A DNA stretch of 7,969 bases from the NCBI GenBank assembly GCA_903871435.1, contig CAIQGU010000049.1:1-7969 (forward strand). Reading direction: 5' to 3'. A program made the translations under genes and the position numbers. The notes beneath the pieces are model-generated. The model worked only from the letters and a program-made list of their open reading frames with translations. It was not told the origin of the DNA and searched no databases. Source of the DNA: an uncultured Burkholderiales bacterium (GTDB taxonomy: Bacteria; Pseudomonadota; Gammaproteobacteria; Burkholderiales; Burkholderiaceae_F). This document shows, piece after piece, positions 6,358-7,969 of the stretch (position 1 is its first letter; every line of letters begins with the position of its first letter).

Positions 6358-6981
6358 ATGGCTGACTTCTATCTCGCCTCCCACAGTGCACGGCGCCGCG
6401 AATTGCTGCGCCAGATCGGCGCGCGCTTCGAGACGCTGCTGCTGCGCTCGGCCTTGCCCCGCGGCCCGGACATCAGCGAATTGCAGCGCCCGGACGAGGC
6501 CGCGGTCGACTACGTCGTGCGCGTGGCGCGCGAAAAAGCCGAAAACGGCGTGCAGGCACTGCTGTCGCGCACGCTGCTGCCCAAACCCGTGCTCGGGGCC
6601 GACACCGTGGTCATCGTCGATGGCGACATCCTGGGCAAGCCGCAGGACATCCAGCAGGCCGCCCGCTTCCTGGAGCGGCTGTCGGGCCGCACGCACGAAG
6701 TGCGTACCGCCATCGCGCTGGCGTTGCCGGCACCGGAACGCCACCACACCATTGCCACCGCAGTGTCTATCACGCAGGTCACCATGCGCACGATGGAAGC
6801 GCAGGAAATCCAGAACTATTGCGCCAGCGGTGAACCTTTCGACAAGGCGGGTGGGTACGCCATCCAGGGGCGCGCGGCGGTATTCGTCGAGCGCATCGAG
6901 GGCAGTTATTCGGGTGTCGTGGGGCTGCCGCTGGCCGAAACCGCATCCTTGCTGGGGCGCGCCGGCGTTCGCATCCTCTAG
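6358..6981 (+). CDS. maf: Maf-family nucleoside triphosphate pyrophosphatase (YhdE-type, dTTP/UTP)
   Basis: 207 residues. Maf proteins hydrolyse the alpha-beta bond of nucleoside triphosphates to monophosphate and pyrophosphate; the YhdE branch prefers dTTP, UTP and modified pyrimidine nucleotides and is thought to clean the nucleotide pool. The N-terminus YLASHSARRRELL matches the family's LASxSPRRxELL except for Ala in place of Pro. GADTVV (D82, likely catalytic Asp), GKPQD (K94), LSGRTHEVRTAIAL and FDKAGGYAIQG (Q170), then GSYSGVVGLPLAET, assign it to the YhdE branch and not the YceF (7-methyl-GTP) branch. The ATG at 6358 must be the start or very near it, since the family motif begins within six residues. 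No Shine-Dalgarno sequence precedes it and a -10-like element is 10 nt upstream, so the mRNA may be almost leaderless. rng follows after 80 nt, as in many proteobacteria. Confidence 0.95.
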   Translation: MADFYLASHSARRRELLRQIGARFETLLLRSALPRGPDISELQRPDEAAVDYVVRVAREKAENGVQALLSRTLLPKPVLGADTVVIVDGDILGKPQDIQQAARFLERLSGRTHEVRTAIALALPAPERHHTIATAVSITQVTMRTMEAQEIQNYCASGEPFDKAGGYAIQGRAAVFVERIEGSYSGVVGLPLAETASLLGRAGVRIL

Positions 6982-6995
6982 CTGGCCGCCTGGCG

Positions 6996-7048
6996 CAGCT
7001 TCATCCCCCAGCTTCAACTTCCCAGCTTAACTACGCGGCTTCATTACC
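6996..7048 (+). repeat. Four degenerate 13-14 bp tandem repeats upstream of rng
   Basis: Copies begin at 6996 (CAGCTTCATCCCC), 7009 (CAGCTTCAACTTCC), 7023 (CAGCTTAACTACG) and 7036 (CGGCTTCATTACC), at spacings of 13, 14 and 13. They fill most of the 80-nt gap between maf and rng. The stretch is pyrimidine-rich and lower in GC than its surroundings. It would lie in the rng leader or the maf-rng intercistronic RNA. No function is known to me. Confidence 0.5.
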
Positions 7049-7061
7049 CATCTGCACTGCC

Positions 7062-7969
7062 ATGGCCGCCGAAGACATCCTCATCAACATCACCCCGCAG
7101 GAAACGCGCGTTGCCGTACTGCTGGCGGGCGTGGTGCAGGAACTGCATATCGAACGCACGGCCACGCGGGGCATGGTTGGCAATATCTACCTGGGGCGGG
7201 TCGCGCGCGTGCTGCCCGGCATGCAGTCGGCGTTCATCGACATCGGACTCGAACGTGCGGCGTTCCTGCATGTTGCCGATATCTGGGAAACCCGCCAGTT
7301 CAGCAATGGCGACAAGCCGCCCATAGAACGCCTCATCCACGAGGGTGACGCCCTGATCGTGCAGGTGATCAAGGATCCCATCGGCACCAAGGGCGCCCGC
7401 CTGTCCACGCAGGTGAGCCTGGCGGGGCGCAATCTGGTCTACCTGCCGCAGGAATCGCATATCGGCATCTCGCAGCGCATAGAAGATGAAGCCGAACGCG
7501 CGCAGCTGCGCGAGCTGCTCACGCGCCTGGTGCCGGCCGAGGAAACCGGCGGCTACATCGTGCGCACCAGCGCGGAGGACGCCGGCGAGGATGACCTGAG
7601 CAACGACATCGGTTACCTGCGCAAGCGCTGGAGCCAGATCCGCCGGGCCAGCACGCAGGGGCCGCCGCCCGCCCTGCTCTACCAGGAGCTCTCGCTGGCG
7701 CAGCGCGTGCTGCGCGACCTCGTGACGGATCACACGGAGTCGGTGGTGATCGATTCGCGCGAGAATTTCACGGCGCTGCAGTCCTTTGCCGCCCAGTTCG
7801 TGCCGGGCGTGGAGCCGCGCTTGGCGCACTACACCGGCGAGCGGCCGCTCTTTGACCTGCACCTGATCGACGACGAGATCGAACGGGCACTGGCCCGCCG
7901 GGTGGAGTTGAAGAGCGGCGGCTACCTGGTCATCGATCAGACCGAAGCCATGACCACCGTGGACGTCAA
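7062..7969 (+). CDS. rng: Ribonuclease G, N-terminal part (3' end outside window)
   Basis: 302 complete codons are present and the frame is still open at the window end. RNase G is an endonuclease of the RNase E/G family that helps make the 5' end of 16S rRNA and degrades some mRNAs. The start MAAEDILINITPQETRVAVLLAG aligns with the usual RNase G N-terminus. Next comes the S1 domain (from about residue 38: MVGNIYLGRVARVLPGMQSAFIDIGLERAAFLHVADI), then the 5'-sensor/RNase H-like segments (GTKGARLSTQVSLAGRNLVYLP, TGGYIVRTSAED). The sequence ends inside MTTVDV; D301 corresponds to the first Mg2+-binding catalytic Asp (D303 of E. coli RNase E). A long RNase E-type C-terminal tail cannot be excluded, but the N-terminus and position after maf favour RNase G. 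No Shine-Dalgarno sequence precedes the ATG; expression may depend on maf or on the repeated leader. Confidence 0.93.
   Translation, partial: MAAEDILINITPQETRVAVLLAGVVQELHIERTATRGMVGNIYLGRVARVLPGMQSAFIDIGLERAAFLHVADIWETRQFSNGDKPPIERLIHEGDALIVQVIKDPIGTKGARLSTQVSLAGRNLVYLPQESHIGISQRIEDEAERAQLRELLTRLVPAEETGGYIVRTSAEDAGEDDLSNDIGYLRKRWSQIRRASTQGPPPALLYQELSLAQRVLRDLVTDHTESVVIDSRENFTALQSFAAQFVPGVEPRLAHYTGERPLFDLHLIDDEIERALARRVELKSGGYLVIDQTEAMTTVDV

Overview
The window is GC-rich, densely packed, and reads almost entirely on the + strand. The gene order yebC-purD-hemF-nadD-rsfS-rlmH-maf-rng, the oxygen-dependent HemF and the style of the proteins suggest an aerobic betaproteobacterium of the Burkholderiales. 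The Alcaligenaceae (Bordetella or Achromobacter type) seem likeliest. That placement is by recognition, not by a search. No rRNA, tRNA, CRISPR array, phage gene, transposase or insertion sequence was seen. No gene is clearly broken internally; the first and last genes are cut by the window edges.

Region 1 (1-1385) holds the end of a membrane-anchored Ser/Thr protein kinase with a periplasmic PEGA-like domain. It overlaps by ATGA a small outer-membrane lipoprotein that resembles the TssQ-type lipoproteins associated with type VI secretion. This pair is the accessory-looking and least understood part. A strong imperfect inverted repeat (1388-1450) follows the lipoprotein stop codon, and then comes a candidate extended -10 promoter for yebC.

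Region 2 (1532-3623) holds yebC (ribosome-acting translation factor, formerly called a transcriptional regulator) and purD (second step of purine synthesis). Region 3 (3655-6232) is a tight run of hemF (haem), nadD (NAD), rsfS (ribosome silencing) and rlmH (23S rRNA methylation). The spacing suggests one transcript: hemF/nadD overlap by 4 nt, nadD/rsfS by 11 nt, and rsfS and rlmH are joined by a 13-codon minicistron overlapping both neighbours. Region 4 (6233-7969) has maf (nucleotide pyrophosphatase) behind its own promoter-like element, then rng (RNase G), cut at the window end exactly at its first catalytic Asp.

Most of the window is ordinary housekeeping DNA: nucleotide, haem and NAD synthesis combined with ribosome assembly and RNA processing. 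The points most worth a second look are: a proline replacing the second histidine of the HxGH catalytic motif of NadD; the kinase-lipoprotein pair; the minicistron between rsfS and rlmH; a possible near-leaderless maf mRNA; four degenerate 13-14 bp repeats in the rng leader; and a GC-only hairpin directly against the purD start codon.
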